From NCBI RefSeq assembly GCF_043290135.1, contig NC_134702.1, forward strand, positions 188,760,491-188,824,490: a stretch of 64,000 nucleotides of DNA, given 5' to 3'. Under the pieces are notes generated by a model. That model saw only the letters and a program-made list of their open reading frames with translations, did no database searches and was not told where the DNA came from. This document shows positions 9,770 to 20,183 of this stretch, piece after piece. The translations under genes and the position numbers were made by a program. Numbering within the stretch: position 1 is the first letter of the stretch; every line of letters begins with the position of its first letter. The DNA comes from Rhipicephalus microplus (lineage: Eukaryota > Arthropoda > Arachnida > Ixodida > Ixodidae).

Positions 9770-10103
9770 ACATGAGACGGGTGCATGAATATACAAGTTT
9801 TGAATTTCCTTGTGCATCAACTCGTGGTACACAGTGTGGTTGGCAGGACATGTGAAAGAGCTCTGAAGTGAAGAAACCACGGATGACTAATATGCATAAT
9901 AATGTACATTAAAAGATTTTACTAATCTAAGAAGCCGTGATGTTATAGTGCAAGACAGGTGAGCTTTCCTACGTTTTCGTTGATACCTGAACGAATGGTG
10001 TTAAATTTGTGGCTCAAGAAGGACTCCTTAAATTCCCTATCGTGATTTGTCTTGAAACCGGCCTAATTTATAGTGGCCCTAATTTTGTCGAAACCGTGGC
10101 TAG
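9770..10103 (-). repeat. Penelope-1 pseudo-LTR, downstream copy
   Basis: Starts at CATGAGACGGGTGCATGAATA and parallels 14211-14545 over about 335 bp, including the coding end of the element (KTNHDREFKESFL, then GINENVGKL). The repeat thus overlaps the C-terminus. Confidence 0.65.
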
Positions 10104-10403
10104 GCATACTAACGTGCTTCGACAGTGGTAGATTGGGGAGGCTTACGGCGTGTACACGGTGATTATTAAAACGAATTCTGAATTTTGTCTCTGTTTGACC
10201 TATGCAATGAACTTTGTATGTTGAACCTCGAAAAGATAGATGACGTGTCTACTATGACATGTTTGGTCCCCATTTATTTTCAATGAAAAGCTTGATGAGA
10301 TACTTGAAACTGTTCTAGATGTCATCATGTGCGCGCACACTTCGCAACGTTGTTTGTTGCAGGGATGACAGCTTTCATGACGTGAACACGTGGTTTAAGA
10401 GGA
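9930..10403 (-). pseudogene. Penelope-1 GIY-YIG endonuclease and C-terminus
   Basis: In shifted frames I can follow CAHMMTS, FSLKIN, GDQTC, VIYLFE, VKQRQN and NNH, then FKTNHDRE, ESFLSHKF and GINENVGKLTCLAL. Copy 2 has the same blocks in better condition. The domain nicks the target in Penelope-like retrotransposition. Stops and frameshifts make it non-functional. Confidence 0.65.
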
Positions 10404-10412
10404 GGTTAGTAA

Positions 10413-10869
10413 CTTAGAAGTGTGGCAGCTTGGGCTAGTTGGTATGGCATGACGATAGTTATTGCGCGAGAACAAAACGACGACACAGAGACAAGAAGGA
10501 CACGAAAGACACGAGCGCAAACTTCCAACTGAGTTTATTGCGCAGAGCACGAAAATATATAGAGGAGACAGTGACCATGGCACAAGAGCAGAACATGAGT
10601 AAGAAAACCAAAAACAAACAACACAAATACAAAGGCACTGAAAAACAGCAAAGAAAAATCTAGAAGAAACCGAACCAGAAAGGTAAAGCTACCTGCCCGC
10701 ACCGAATCCTTCGAGGAACCTGCGTTCCTTCTCGGACTAAGCCACGGAGGGCTTGCTAATCCAAGGCACCTGTTCGCGTTACCTGCCCGCACCGAATCCT
10801 TCGAGGAACCGGCGCTCCTTCTCGGACAAGGCCACGGAGGGCTTGCTAACACAAGGCACCTGTTCGCGT
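10413..10869. mobile_element. 457-bp insertion with 9-bp target duplication (SINE-like?)
   Basis: GGTTAGTAA at 10404-10412 and 10870-10878 flanks the insert exactly, and the Penelope linker reads through when it is removed. The insert contains GGCTAGTTGGTATGGCA, reminiscent of a Pol III A box, and an internal 90-bp tandem duplication. No B box, RT or inverted termini are evident, so its class is uncertain. Confidence 0.6.
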
Positions 10870-10870
10870 G
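10691..10870. repeat. 90-bp tandem duplication
   Basis: ACCTGCCCGCACCGAATCCT starts copies at 10691 and 10781. The two 90-bp copies differ at only a handful of positions. Confidence 0.9.
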
Positions 10871-10878
10871 GTTAGTAA

Positions 10879-12010
10879 ATCACGAATGTTCCGCGATCGT
10901 CGTTGGTAGACCACGCATGGTTGTTCCGTAAAGATTCCTTTGGGCCGCTCGCTCTGTATTAAAATGTTGAAATGTTTCTTTGAAAATATGGTTGACGTTT
11001 GGAGCTGAGGCCGCATGTGTCAAAATTGGGTTAGTCTCCAAACTATCTTTGGGTCTTTTGTTAGTACTCAGCAGATGTGATCGGTCGAGCTCTTTTGCAC
11101 GTTTGATGGCGTCTGTGATTATGCTGGACGGATAGCTTTGTTTTTCGAGCGCGATCCGAAGTTGTTAGCAGTGGAGTGAAAATTCGCTGCTCTCAGAGCA
11201 TATCCTTTTAAAATGGACTGCTTGGCTGTAGGGAATACTAGGTTTATTGTGATTCACGTGACTACTACTAAAGTGGAGATATTGCTGCCTATCCATGGGT
11301 TTCCTGTAAAGATTAGTTATCAGCTTCCCGTTACCTAGAGTGACCATGACATCAAGGAAGCTTATGTTCACAGCTGAATACGAGTACAAAAAAGAAATCG
11401 CCGGATGAGCGTTTTTAAGGTCTGTCATGAACGAAAGAAGTTGCGATTCACCATGGTGCCAGATTAAAAAAATGTCGTCGATGAACTGCTTACAGTAAAA
11501 TGGCTTATATTCACAGTTTGCAAGAAATTTGTTTTCAAGGAGCCCCATAAGTTTGTTTGCGTAGTTTAGTCCGATTCTTGTGCCCATAGATGTGCTGCTA
11601 ACTTGAACATAATACGTCCCATCAAATTCGAAATTGTTAATTTCGAGAATGAGCTTAAGCAATGTAGCTAACGTAGATGCCGAAACGAGTTTGCGGGCGT
11701 GGCAATCGTTGTACACGCAGATAACTGCATCGATGCCATCTGAGTGAGGGATATTAGTGTATAGTGACGTGACATCTAACGTAACGAGAAACGAATTTTG
11801 AGGAACCTGTAGGTCAAGAATATCTGTTAGAAAGTGATTTGTACCTTTAATGTAAGAAGAAAAGCTGGACGGAATGGTGTTGATGAGGCTATCTACATAA
11901 CAGCAAAGGTTCTCTGTCACTGTTCCAATTCCATAAATTATTGTTCTACTCGGAATATCTATCTTATGAATTTCGGGAAGAAGGTAAAACATGACAACTA
12001 CTGGGCTCAA
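10879..12010 (-). pseudogene. Penelope-1 reverse transcriptase and linker
   Basis: Frame 12010-11165 (281 codons) spans the RT palm: LLPEIHK, LVTLDVTSLYTNIPH, TYYVQVSSTSMGTRIG and the catalytic box QFIDDIFLIWH, then SFLDVMVTL and NLYRKPMDRQQYLH. These are diagnostic for Penelope RT. The linker (AIKRAKELDRSHLL, then NHIFKETFQHF) follows at 11164-10879 in another frame. The key aspartates are present, but the upstream half of the protein lies in separate frames. Confidence 0.85.
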
Positions 12011-12041
12011 CGGTATTAAGGATCTTAGAGTATTAAAGATC

Positions 12042-13110
12042 TTAGAATTCTTTATGATTAAAGAGCGCAGTCAGACTATTACGGACAATAGCTTTGAACT
12101 CGTTTGTTGGGTCATGATCTTGCCGGTTGTAATATGATGCATCACTGAGCTGCCTATGGCCTTCGCTGATATAGGTGCTTCTGTCCATTACAACAATAGC
12201 GCCTCCTTTATCTGCAGGTTTTATAATTATGTAATTACGACTAGTGAGGGAATCAATTGCTTGTTGCTCTCTGTCAATAAGGTTGCGGTGCAATGGTGTA
12301 CGTTCTTTATATGCCTGCATGACATCACGTGGTAAAGCTCTGATATATGGATCCAGACATTTGTCTCGTTGGGAGGGAGGTGTCCAATGCTTGTAAGATG
12401 GCCATGATGAGCTGTTGGTATTATGAGCTGAGGACGGATCATAAATGTATTCATGGAGGCGCGTGTTACGTTACGAATTGTGAAGATCTCTCACCAACTG
12501 AAATTCACTATAGCCTCCAGTTGCGGGGCAAAAATTAACTACTCCAGATAAGACACTACGTTCCTCAATTGATAGATCGTAACATGACAAATTTATAATG
12601 TTATCCTGTCCAGATTATTTACTTTCCAGCTCGGGCCGGCGCATTTCCGCTGTAGTTAGAATGCTTCCTCGTCGGGAGCATTCCTTTTTTGGAAGTTGTC
12701 ACGGGTTATCTTCTTCGACTTTTTAGCATCCAGCTCGGCTAACTTTTGTGACCGGTATAATTCGAGGATTTTTAATTTTCCAGTCGTAAACTGAAAAGTT
12801 TGCACAAGCTGTTTTTTTCTGATTCCGCAGACCTTCTTCTGATGATTCATAATGGCTAATAAGTATGCTGGTTAGTTCAACTGATGCCCATTTAAGGTAT
12901 TATTCCACCTTGAAAGGTTTTCTTTGACATCTCTGCTGTGGCCGGCTGCAGCTTTAGTTGCAAACCTTTAGGAGCACTTGTTGCCGTGACATACATTCAA
13001 GCATAAAAATGTGCGATTCACAACCAGTCCTTTTTTCTATAACTTTCCTGGTCCTTAAAAGTTCATTCAGCCAACAGGCAAAGTACTCTCATTCAGCTGG
13101 CGTTGTGTTA
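12042..13110 (-). pseudogene. Penelope-1 N-terminal region
   Basis: Frame 12320-12042 has IIIKPADKGGAIVVMDRSTY, the conserved KPADKGG block that opens Penelope RT. A further frame around 12540-12350 gives WTPPSQRDKCLDPYI. Frame 12850-12656 is Lys-rich (VCGIRKKQLVQTFQF, KKSKKITRDNFQK), with a repeat of this style further upstream. Both Penelope copies share the layout. Several frameshifts separate the pieces. Confidence 0.75.
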
Positions 13111-13179
13111 GTCAGTTCGTTCCTCCCGTGGTTGTGCCCCTGTTCCGGAGTCTGTACCGCGGTTGAGACGGCGTAGGTG

Positions 13180-14054
13180 ATGCAACGACCGTAAGTGGCG
13201 GTAGGGTAGACGTAGGCTGTGTAGACTGCGACTTCTTCATGTGGGCGCGCGATGGTTTCGAGGCGTCGTTATGTGTTACAGAAGGCTTGCTCGTCAGGGT
13301 GAGGGATGCTGTCAGTGCGGTGTTGTTTCTTTAGTTCAGCTGTGCTGTAGGATGACTGGGTGCTGAACGTTGCCCAGCTTGATCCACACGATGCGGAGAG
13401 TCATTCGTTGACAAATCGCACCAGGCAGCTGATGTCGCATCCACCGGTCTTCTGAAGCACAGGGGGTGGAAGTGGCTTGCAAACAATGACACTCCCTCGA
13501 AGCTGATATGAAGGCCGTCTGCTGCGAGGCCGCGTGTGGGCGGTAACCACTCGATTTCATGATCTAGGTTGCGAAATACCCGGGAATAGCGGAAAACAAT
13601 TTCGAAGCATGTTGTTGAAGACTGTTGCTTCTTTGTTGCAGCGTCGGACGAATGTCAGGCTACGGTTTCTTTGTCGACGGTTTCCCCTTCTAGGCAGTAT
13701 CAGCGTGGCGTAAATTCGCCGAATTTCTGGGTGGCTTTTTGCAATGCTTTCCAGTAGATCGCGGTATTTCGAAAACGGCTTGTGTCATGAACTCGAAGCC
13801 ACATCGACCGTCCCAACATGAAAAATAAGACAGGACGCTAAGCTGGGCACTAAGTGCAGTAGGTCACGCACATCAACGATTGTAGCACCACATTGAGAAA
13901 TGAAAGCTAGTGCGCCATTGCAGAGGGGGTTGAAGTATTGATGTATATACTTTGTTTGTGAATCTCCCACAAATGCTGTGGTAGGAGTGTGCACAGTGTA
14001 TTTCCAAATCATGCTTTTCTTCAGTGTGTCCCAGGACCCATGGTTGAAGAACAA
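13180..14054 (-). pseudogene. SGNH/GDSL esterase-like segment upstream of Penelope RT
   Basis: Frame 14054-13785 contains TTAFVGDSQTKYIH (GDS block near 13959-13967) and ends with FHVGTVDVA, resembling the G-x-N-D block III. In another frame at 13494-13526 the block AADGLHISFEG resembles the catalytic D-x-x-H block V. Together they fit an SGNH hydrolase, although the block III asparagine is replaced by V. Copy 2 has the same ADGLHPNFEG block at 18350-18382, also directly upstream of its Penelope region, supporting membership in the element. Stops and frameshifts make it a pseudogene. Confidence 0.5.
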
Positions 14055-14210
14055 ATTAAAGAGAAGGCATGACAGGTCCGGGTAATTTCTATATTGAATG
14101 AACTTGCAGATAGCACATTAGACAAGGAAATTGCCTTTACTAATGTTTTCGTCAGAGTAAGTAGGCATGATACAATGCGGCCGTTTTTATGGGCTCACGT
14201 GTTGAATTCT

Positions 14211-14545
14211 ACATGAGACAGGTGCATGAATATACAAGTTTCAAATTTCCTTGGGCATCAACTCGTGGGACACAGTGTGGTTGGCAGGACATGTGAAAGC
14301 GCTCTGAAGTAAATGAAACAACGGATGAATAATATACATATTATTGCATATTAAAATATTTTACTAATCTAAGAAGCCGTGTTGTTATAGTGCAAGACAG
14401 GTGAACTTTCCTACGTTTTCATTGATACCTGAACGAGTGGTGTTAAATTTGTGGATGAAGAAGGATTCCCTCACTCTTCTATCGTGATTGGTCTTGAAAG
14501 CAGACTGAATATTAAAGGCGCAAATTTTGTTGAAACCGTGGCCAG
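14211..14545 (-). repeat. Penelope-1 pseudo-LTR, upstream copy
   Basis: Direct repeat of 9770-10103, starting ACATGAGACAGGTGCATGAATA. Ends at the (AT)n tract. Encodes FNKICAF, FKTNHDRRVRESFFIHKF and GINENVGKFTCLAL, so it is a copied 3' end placed upstream. Confidence 0.65.
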
Positions 14546-14548
14546 GTT

Positions 14549-14549
<1 letters not shown>

Positions 14550-14625
<76 letters not shown>
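14550..14625. repeat. (AT)n microsatellite
   Basis: About 76 bp of pure AT between the two Penelope copies. Confidence 0.95.
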
Positions 14626-14629
<4 letters not shown>

Positions 14630-14693
14630 GATGCTGGGTCCGGGTAAGATTATTCGTATAGGGAAGAAGACGCACGTACGAAGTGATTTTATT

Positions 14694-14726
14694 GACGTTT
14701 CGGCCGTGGGTCCGGCATTCATCAAA
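14694..14726 (-). ncRNA. Degenerate hammerhead ribozyme motif
   Basis: The minus strand reads TTGATGA, a hairpin with GCCG/CGGC arms around GGACCCA, then GAAACGTC. This is the hammerhead core CUGAUGA - stem II - GAAA with a GUC cleavage triplet. Penelope-like elements are known to carry hammerheads in their terminal repeats. Here the core C3 is U and the outermost stem II pair is lost, so self-cleavage is probably weak or absent. Confidence 0.5.
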
Positions 14727-15119
14727 ATACAGTTTCTGGCACGAGTGCTGTTTATATACATGTGCTTATCAATAAGATACAACTATGAAAACCGGCATGA
14801 AAGGCGATATATGGGCATATATATATATGCAAGTCATACAATATGAAGGGCACCTAATCTACGGGTAAAGATATTGCTTCCATGCGCGAGCACGTGGCGA
14901 GCACTTTGTTTACAAATAAAAGATAAAACGCATAAAAGATAAAGCGCATACCATGAAAAGTAGTCCGACCGGTATAAGCAAGAGAAAAAAAGAAAAAAAA
15001 CTACAAAGTACTAATAAATATGACAAAGACGTTACAAAGCTGCTTGTAATCAACGGATACAGGCATTGTAGTGCGACTTGCTGAGCAAGGTTGAAAAAAG
15101 ATGGTCAGGGTTATACAGG
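14727..15119 (-). other. Penelope-2 3' non-coding region
   Basis: AT-rich sequence with short A-runs between the GIY-YIG coding end and the hammerhead motif. No frame or known motif. Confidence 0.4.
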
Positions 15120-15704
15120 TTACGCAGAAAGGCAACTAAGTTTTCCTACGTTTTCATTCAGACCAGATGCGATGGCGTCAAACTTATAAATGAGGAATGA
15201 TTCACGGGCTTCTCTATCATAATTTGTGCGGAAACCAGATTCTAGTAATGTGACCTGTAGATTTTCAAAACAGTGGCCAGGGAGGTGCACGTGTCTTGAA
15301 ATGGGCAAGTGGGGCAAGGTGTTAGCATGACATTTATGGTTGTTAAAACACAGTCTAAAAGGCCCTTCTGTTTGACCAAAGTGCTGTATTTCACATAGCA
15401 CACATTCTATCATGTATATCAGGTTCTTAGAATCGCAGTCAAGATTGTCTTTGATTTTTAGGGAAAAGTTGGAACCAGTACTGGTGACCTGTTGGCATGT
15501 GCACATGTTCGGGTGCACTTTGCATCGCGGTTTTTGGCTAGGATGGCACCCGATCGTGTCAGGACTGTCTGCATTCGACGATGATGACGATGAGAGTATG
15601 TCTCGAATAGTTTTAGCTTTGGGATACACTGCTTTATGTGGTTCGGTGAAAATGGTTCTTAAGCGTTCACTTTGCATTAGAATATTGTGGTGATTTCTCA
15701 GCAC
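15120..15704 (-). pseudogene. Penelope-2 GIY-YIG endonuclease
   Basis: This 194-codon frame has CKVHPNMCTCQ (Cys cluster), FSLKIKDNLDCDSKNLIY, then MIECVLCEIQHFGQTEGPF, the GIY-YIG-type core of Penelope endonucleases with its CxxC insertion, and FNNHK. The C-terminus is NYDREARESFLIYKF, then GLNENVGKLSCL. Catalytic-type residues are largely kept, but the frame is separated from RT by an insertion and stops. Confidence 0.8.
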
Positions 15705-15876
15705 ATTTGAAACACGCGGAAAATGACGCAGAATGGGTAAGGACTAAGTTTGTCTGCAGTGAGGGAGTCGAGTTTTTAGCAGCGCACAACAGCGTTTTCC
15801 GATTATGCATGTCAGCGCGTTTTATTGCGTCATCAATTGGTTGCGGCGGATATTTTTGTTTGACTAGAGCATCCTT

Positions 15877-16005
15877 CAGTGAGTGAGTGAGTAAAAACTT
15901 TATTGAACATGTCCGGCGTCATTGAGCGGCGTGGGGCTACAAGCACCCCGGCCTAGTTGACGGCCTCGAGTCCTTGGACCCGGGCGGCATCCTGGGCTTG
16001 CCGCA
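15877..16005 (-). mobile_element. Truncated LINE/SINE 3' end with (ACTC)n tail
   Basis: On the minus strand the insert runs from about 16005 (GGCAAGCCCAGGATGCC) to AATAAAGTTTTTACTCACTC and interrupts the Penelope-2 linker. A polyadenylation-type AATAAA plus a simple-repeat tail marks a 5'-truncated retroelement end. Boundaries are approximate because I could not define a target duplication. Confidence 0.55.
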
Positions 16006-17568
16006 ATTTTTTTGAAACTTTGATTGCTCCGAGCAGATTTTTTTAAAGCGTAAGGCCTGACTGTAAGGGATGCTAGTTTTGCAATGTTTCACGTGGCTAC
16101 TGTCAAAGTGCAAATACTGTTGCCGGTCTGTAGGCTTCCTGTATAGAGCAGTGGATAGCTTATCATTTACAATCAAAATGCTTACATCAAAAAAAACTCA
16201 AGCGTTGATGTGGAACACGTATGAGAAAATGATATTGATGGATGGGCATCATTAAAGTCAGGTATGAAGGAAAGCAACTCCTGTTCACCATGCGGTGAAA
16301 TAAGGAAAATGTCATCAATGTAACGTTTATAATAAAAAGGTTTCAGTGCGCGGGTTTGCGAAAATTCACTTTCAAGCTGGCCCATGAATATATTGGCGTA
16401 GTTGGGTCCAATACGCGTACCAATGGACATGCCGCTAACTTGGACATAGTGTTGCCCTTCAAATTGAAAGTTATTTAGCTCTAAAACGAGCCTTACCAAT
16501 ACTGCTAATGTGTTGCTGTCGATAAATTTACCCGGTGATGCTGCTTTATAGGACCTGGCGACTGCCGCGGTTTCGTCTACATGCGGAATGTTGGTGTATA
16601 AAGACGCTACGTCTAGCGTGACCAAAAAGGAACCTTGAGGGATAATCAGATCAATTATACCAGAAACAAAGTTGGTAGTGTCCCTTACGTAAGACTGAAG
16701 TGATGCTACTTATCAGAGAATCGACATATCTGGACAATTTTTCTGTGACAGTACCTATACCTGAAATATTGAGACGGTCGGGGTTGTTTATACTGTGTAT
16801 TTTAGGCAAAAGGTAAAAAACGACTGGGCACAGGACTTAGGAGAATGAAAAAATTAATCGCATTGTCAGGACATTTTTGTTTTCCAGAAGCTCTAGCAAA
16901 GTGCTCTGGACAAGAGATTTAAATTGTTCAGTGCGGTCGTGATGCAGACGCTTGTAAAAACTCGTGTCTGCGAGCTGCCTTGGGGCCTCTGCTTTGTAAT
17001 CAGACTTGTTCATTACGACAACAGCCCCACCTTTGTCCGCAGGCTTGATGACGATGTCGTTGCGACAGGACAAGACATTTATTGCTTCCATTTCACTGGT
17101 GGTTAGGTTACGGCGAAACGTCGTTTGCTTTCGATACGACTGTAGTACGTCTCGTTGTACAGCTTTGTCTAAGCATCTGTCTCGTTGTGAGGGAGGTACC
17201 CAACGTTTTCCCGAAGGTAATGCGCTTGTGGAACCATTTGTATTTTGCCGGTCATGCAAAAACTCGCACAAGCGTAAGTTTCGGGTAAAATTATCCAAGT
17301 CATTCAGTAATTGAAATTCACTGTGTCCGCCTGTGGCAGGACAGACATTGAGACCGAGGCACAGAACACTGCGCTCCTCAGCAGTTAGTACAATGTCCGA
17401 AATATTTACTATATTGTTCTGCTCATTAACGATATGTTTGTCAATGGAAGGTGACAATGAAGTATCGGGGTAAGCTTGTACCGGATTCGTTTGCAAAGGG
17501 ACGTAATTGTATGCATTGTTCTGGCTAGGGCACCAAACACCATCGCGCGACATTTTCTTGACTTTCAA
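16006..17568 (-). pseudogene. Penelope-2 reverse transcriptase (three frames)
   Basis: Frame 17568-16837 has WVPPSQRDRCLDKAVQ, then DIVIKPADKGGAVVVMNKSD. Frame 16625-16182 has MVTLDVASLYTNIPH, YVQVSGMSIGTRIGPNYANI and the catalytic KRYIDDIFLISPHG. Frame 16176-15937 has ALYRKPTDRQQYLHFDSSHV. All conserved Penelope RT blocks are present in order; at least two frameshifts separate them. Compared with copy 1 the catalytic box is the more usual YIDD. Confidence 0.85.
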
Positions 17569-18470
17569 TGCGTAAATTTCCCGATGCTTTTTAGATGCGA
17601 ATGCCTCTAGTGTGGCGGATTAATTAGACGAGAGGCTTAAATTTGCTGACATTTGATTTTGTTAGTGCAAGATTTTTTTGCTTGAAGAACGATAATGATC
17701 AAGGGTAACTCGGGTGAGTTGTAGTGAAGCATTTCTTAATATGTCGTCCCACCTATTTATATTTTGCTGAGACATGTTAGAGAGTGCTGGTTTCACAATG
17801 ACACGTAGACCCTTAGGTGCAACAGACGCGGTTAAGTAGGTGTTCAAAGTATCTACATGTAGGTCATTGCGAACATGTTTTTCTACAACTTTCCGTAACC
17901 TTAAAAATTCCTTTCAACAGAGGCAGAAGTGTTTTTACCGGATGAAAAAGTCTGTAGTCAATCAGCAGGTTCCTGTCGCACCGTTTGGGTATGGCTGCGA
18001 AGCTTGTAGCGGTGACCACTGGCTGAGAGATCTGGATGGTCCTTTGCTGAATGGGAAGGTCCAATTGACAAACCTCTCGTAGCGGAGTCTGGCGGGCAAC
18101 TTTTCGAAGCAACCTTGATGCGATAGTCCTGCGTCACTCGCTCGTGGGGTGATGGTTGCTTCTGAGGGGAAGCACAACTTCTTGCTTGGCCAGTCACCAG
18201 TGTTGTGTCAGACGACTCGCGCACAACGGTAGGCCTCCTTGCGTGATGCTGAGGTGGATCGGTGGGCATACTGTCCAACCAGGAGTGGGACGTTGCGCTG
18301 AGTGGCTTGTAAAAAATGTGCCGAATATGGCTCGCCATGAGCTAAACCCCTTCAAAGTTAGGATGCAAGCCATCAGCGGCCAGTACACGGTGCGAAGGCA
18401 GCCATTCAAAGCCGTGATCCAGGAAAGATACCAGTCGAGAGCGGCGGCACAAATTCGTTAGCAGAGCGTT
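17569..18470 (-). pseudogene. Penelope-2 upstream region with SGNH-like remnant
   Basis: The basic N-terminal part (17570-18080) parallels copy 1. Frame 18338-17958 and the bases just above it encode WLPSHRVLAADGLHPNFEGV with a stop, then LMASHIRHIFYKPLSA. This ADGLH block parallels the copy-1 segment; the GDS-containing part is missing because the element ends near 18470. Confidence 0.5.
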
Positions 18471-18472
18471 AA

Positions 18473-18504
18473 AATAACACGCTTCACAGTTGAAGCGTGT
18501 TATT
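18473..18504. other. Perfect 14-bp hairpin
   Basis: AATAACACGCTTCA and its exact reverse complement TGAAGCGTGTTATT are separated by CAGT. It lies at the upstream boundary of Penelope copy 2. Confidence 0.7.
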
Positions 18505-18516
18505 CCTGTTCACTAA

Positions 18517-19610
18517 GGCATACCAAATAACCAACTCAAAATTACGTGTACTTACATACGAGTTAGAAAATTACCAGCTCCTGCGCTCAGAAGGAAGCTT
18601 TCGGTGACAGCCTACGTTGCTGAAAGCACGGCACATCGATCGTCGCCGCTCCTTGTGTGGGCACCGCACACGCGTATAAATGGTCGATTTAGGCTCATGG
18701 GTGTCTAAACTGTACTTTACAGTCATTGTTACACTTTAGAATTGTGCCTTCCTAAAGTAAAAAGCGCCGGCAGCATGTAGACCGACGCGGCCGGCACGAT
18801 GGGCCTGCCTGATATGGGGCACTGGGTAAGGTTGCTCTCGAAGCAGCTGAGTTGCGATGCTTGAAGTTTCTGCATTTGAGCTTTGCAAAATTTATAACTG
18901 TTACCTGAACTACCTGAAGTAAACGGAAGGTGAATCAATGCCAGAAATGCATTTACGGAGTGGCGATGCCGAGAGACGGCCGTTTTTCTGGCCTCCGCTG
19001 GCAGTATACAGCGGGTGTGCCAGTGTACAGATATATGCAGATATATCAATACCAATATTTAAAAAAACACCAATAGAAATACAAATGCAATCAGCTGAAT
19101 ACCTATGCCAGGGAGTCAGTTCACGAGGCGTACCAAATTACCGACTGAAAATTGCGTGTTGTTACATATCAGTCTGAGAAGTACCGGCTAAGTGCGGCCG
19201 GCAGCTTTCGCTGACAGCCTGCGTAGCTGAAAGCGCGATGTTCGATCGGCAGCGCTCCTTGTGCGAACATAGACACAAGACAAGATAGTTGATTTAGGTT
19301 CATGGATGTCTAAACTATATTTTGCAGTTATTCTCACACTTTAAAGTTGTGTGTACACGAAGCAAGAGGCGCCGGTAACATATATACTAATGCGGCTGAC
19401 ACGACAGGCCTAATGTTCGCTGGGTCGGGCACTGGGTAACACCGCTCTCGACGCGATGAGTTGGGATGGTTGAAGATTCTGCATTTGAGCTTCGGAACAT
19501 TTCTAACTGTTAACTGAAGTAAGTAGAAGGATAAGCAGGGCCAGACACACATTTATGAGGTGTGGCGGAATCAAACGACCGCTTTTTTCTCGCCTCCGCT
19601 GGGAAACCTT
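18517..19610. repeat. Two diverged tandem copies of a repeat of about 610 bp
   Basis: GGCATACCAAATAACC at 18517 and GGCGTACCAAATTACC at 19127 begin parallel series: GACAGCCT...GCTGAAAGC, then GCGCCGG, GGGCACTGGGTAA, TCTGCATTTGAGCTT and CCTCCGCTGG. Divergence is substantial. No coding frame is preserved in both copies. Family unknown. Confidence 0.75.
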
Positions 19611-19964
19611 GCGAAGCGATCGAGGGAGCTCATTTACGTTTCACCAACTTTGCGGCAAAAACAATTTTCTGTTCCTGTTAGGAGTGGCGTGCAGCTCCCG
19701 GCTTACAAACACTGCAACTTGGAATTGTTACAGCAACACATGGATAATGCGAATGTGGCCGGTATACGCGAGTGAATATGCGGAAAAGGGCATTATAATT
19801 GCTGCGATACAAACGTGTGCCGCAAAACTTAAGTATGTTCGGTAACTGTTAGGGTAGCATCTCTCCATTCCGTCGAATCAAGTGCTTTATATTCAACGAC
19901 ATCGAAACATACCACCGCACACGCTACAATAACGTACACGCTGCGCGGGTAGAAACAATGCGTG
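19611..19964. other. Unique-looking stretch, no recognisable feature
   Basis: Short frames only and no repeats recognised. It separates the 610-bp repeat from the CCAGTG-rich cluster. Confidence 0.3.
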
Positions 19965-20165
19965 CTCCAGTATTCACCAGCGCTTGCCAGTGAAAATTCC
20001 AGCACTTCCAGCGCTTCGCAGTGCGCACCAGCATCACAGCGGTTGAGCCAGCGGCCCTACCAGTGCGACACAGCTTTTTCCCAGTGCGCCCAGCGAAGTG
20101 CCAGTGATTACAAGCATGTACCAGTGTCTCCAGCGTGTACCAGTGCCAAAAAAGTACTGGCATCA
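19965..20165. repeat. CCAGTG/CCAGCG-rich degenerate minisatellite
   Basis: The words CCAGTG, CCAGCG and CCAGCA (or GCAGTG) recur every 10-20 bp across 200 bp. The same word family appears at 7097-7140, at the other side of the split satellite unit. Confidence 0.6.
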
Positions 20166-20183
20166 CGCTGTTTTTAAATTAGA

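Larger units (their letters stand above)
9770..14545 (-). mobile_element. Penelope-like element copy 1 with LTR-like direct repeats
   Basis: Read on the minus strand: repeat (14545-14211), SGNH-like segment (14054-13180), N-terminal region, RT, linker, GIY-YIG endonuclease, repeat (10103-9770). RT followed by C-terminal GIY-YIG is the hallmark of Penelope-like elements, and direct repeats (pseudo-LTRs) are usual in that class. Frames are broken in many places. A 457-bp element is inserted in the linker. Confidence 0.85.
14626..18470 (-). mobile_element. Penelope-like element copy 2
   Basis: Minus-strand order: SGNH-like remnant (18470-18110), Lys-rich N-terminal region (18080-17570), RT (17568-16006), linker, GIY-YIG endonuclease (15704-15120), 3' non-coding region with a hammerhead-like motif (14725-14694). 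It is diverged from copy 1, with RT box YKRYIDDIFLIS instead of CKQFIDDIFLIW, so the two are separate insertions. Frame changes and a 130-bp insertion at 15877-16005 inactivate it. Confidence 0.85.

Noticed and set aside
14451..14846. Frames with long Tyr-Ile runs
   Set aside because: They are translations of the (AT)n microsatellite.
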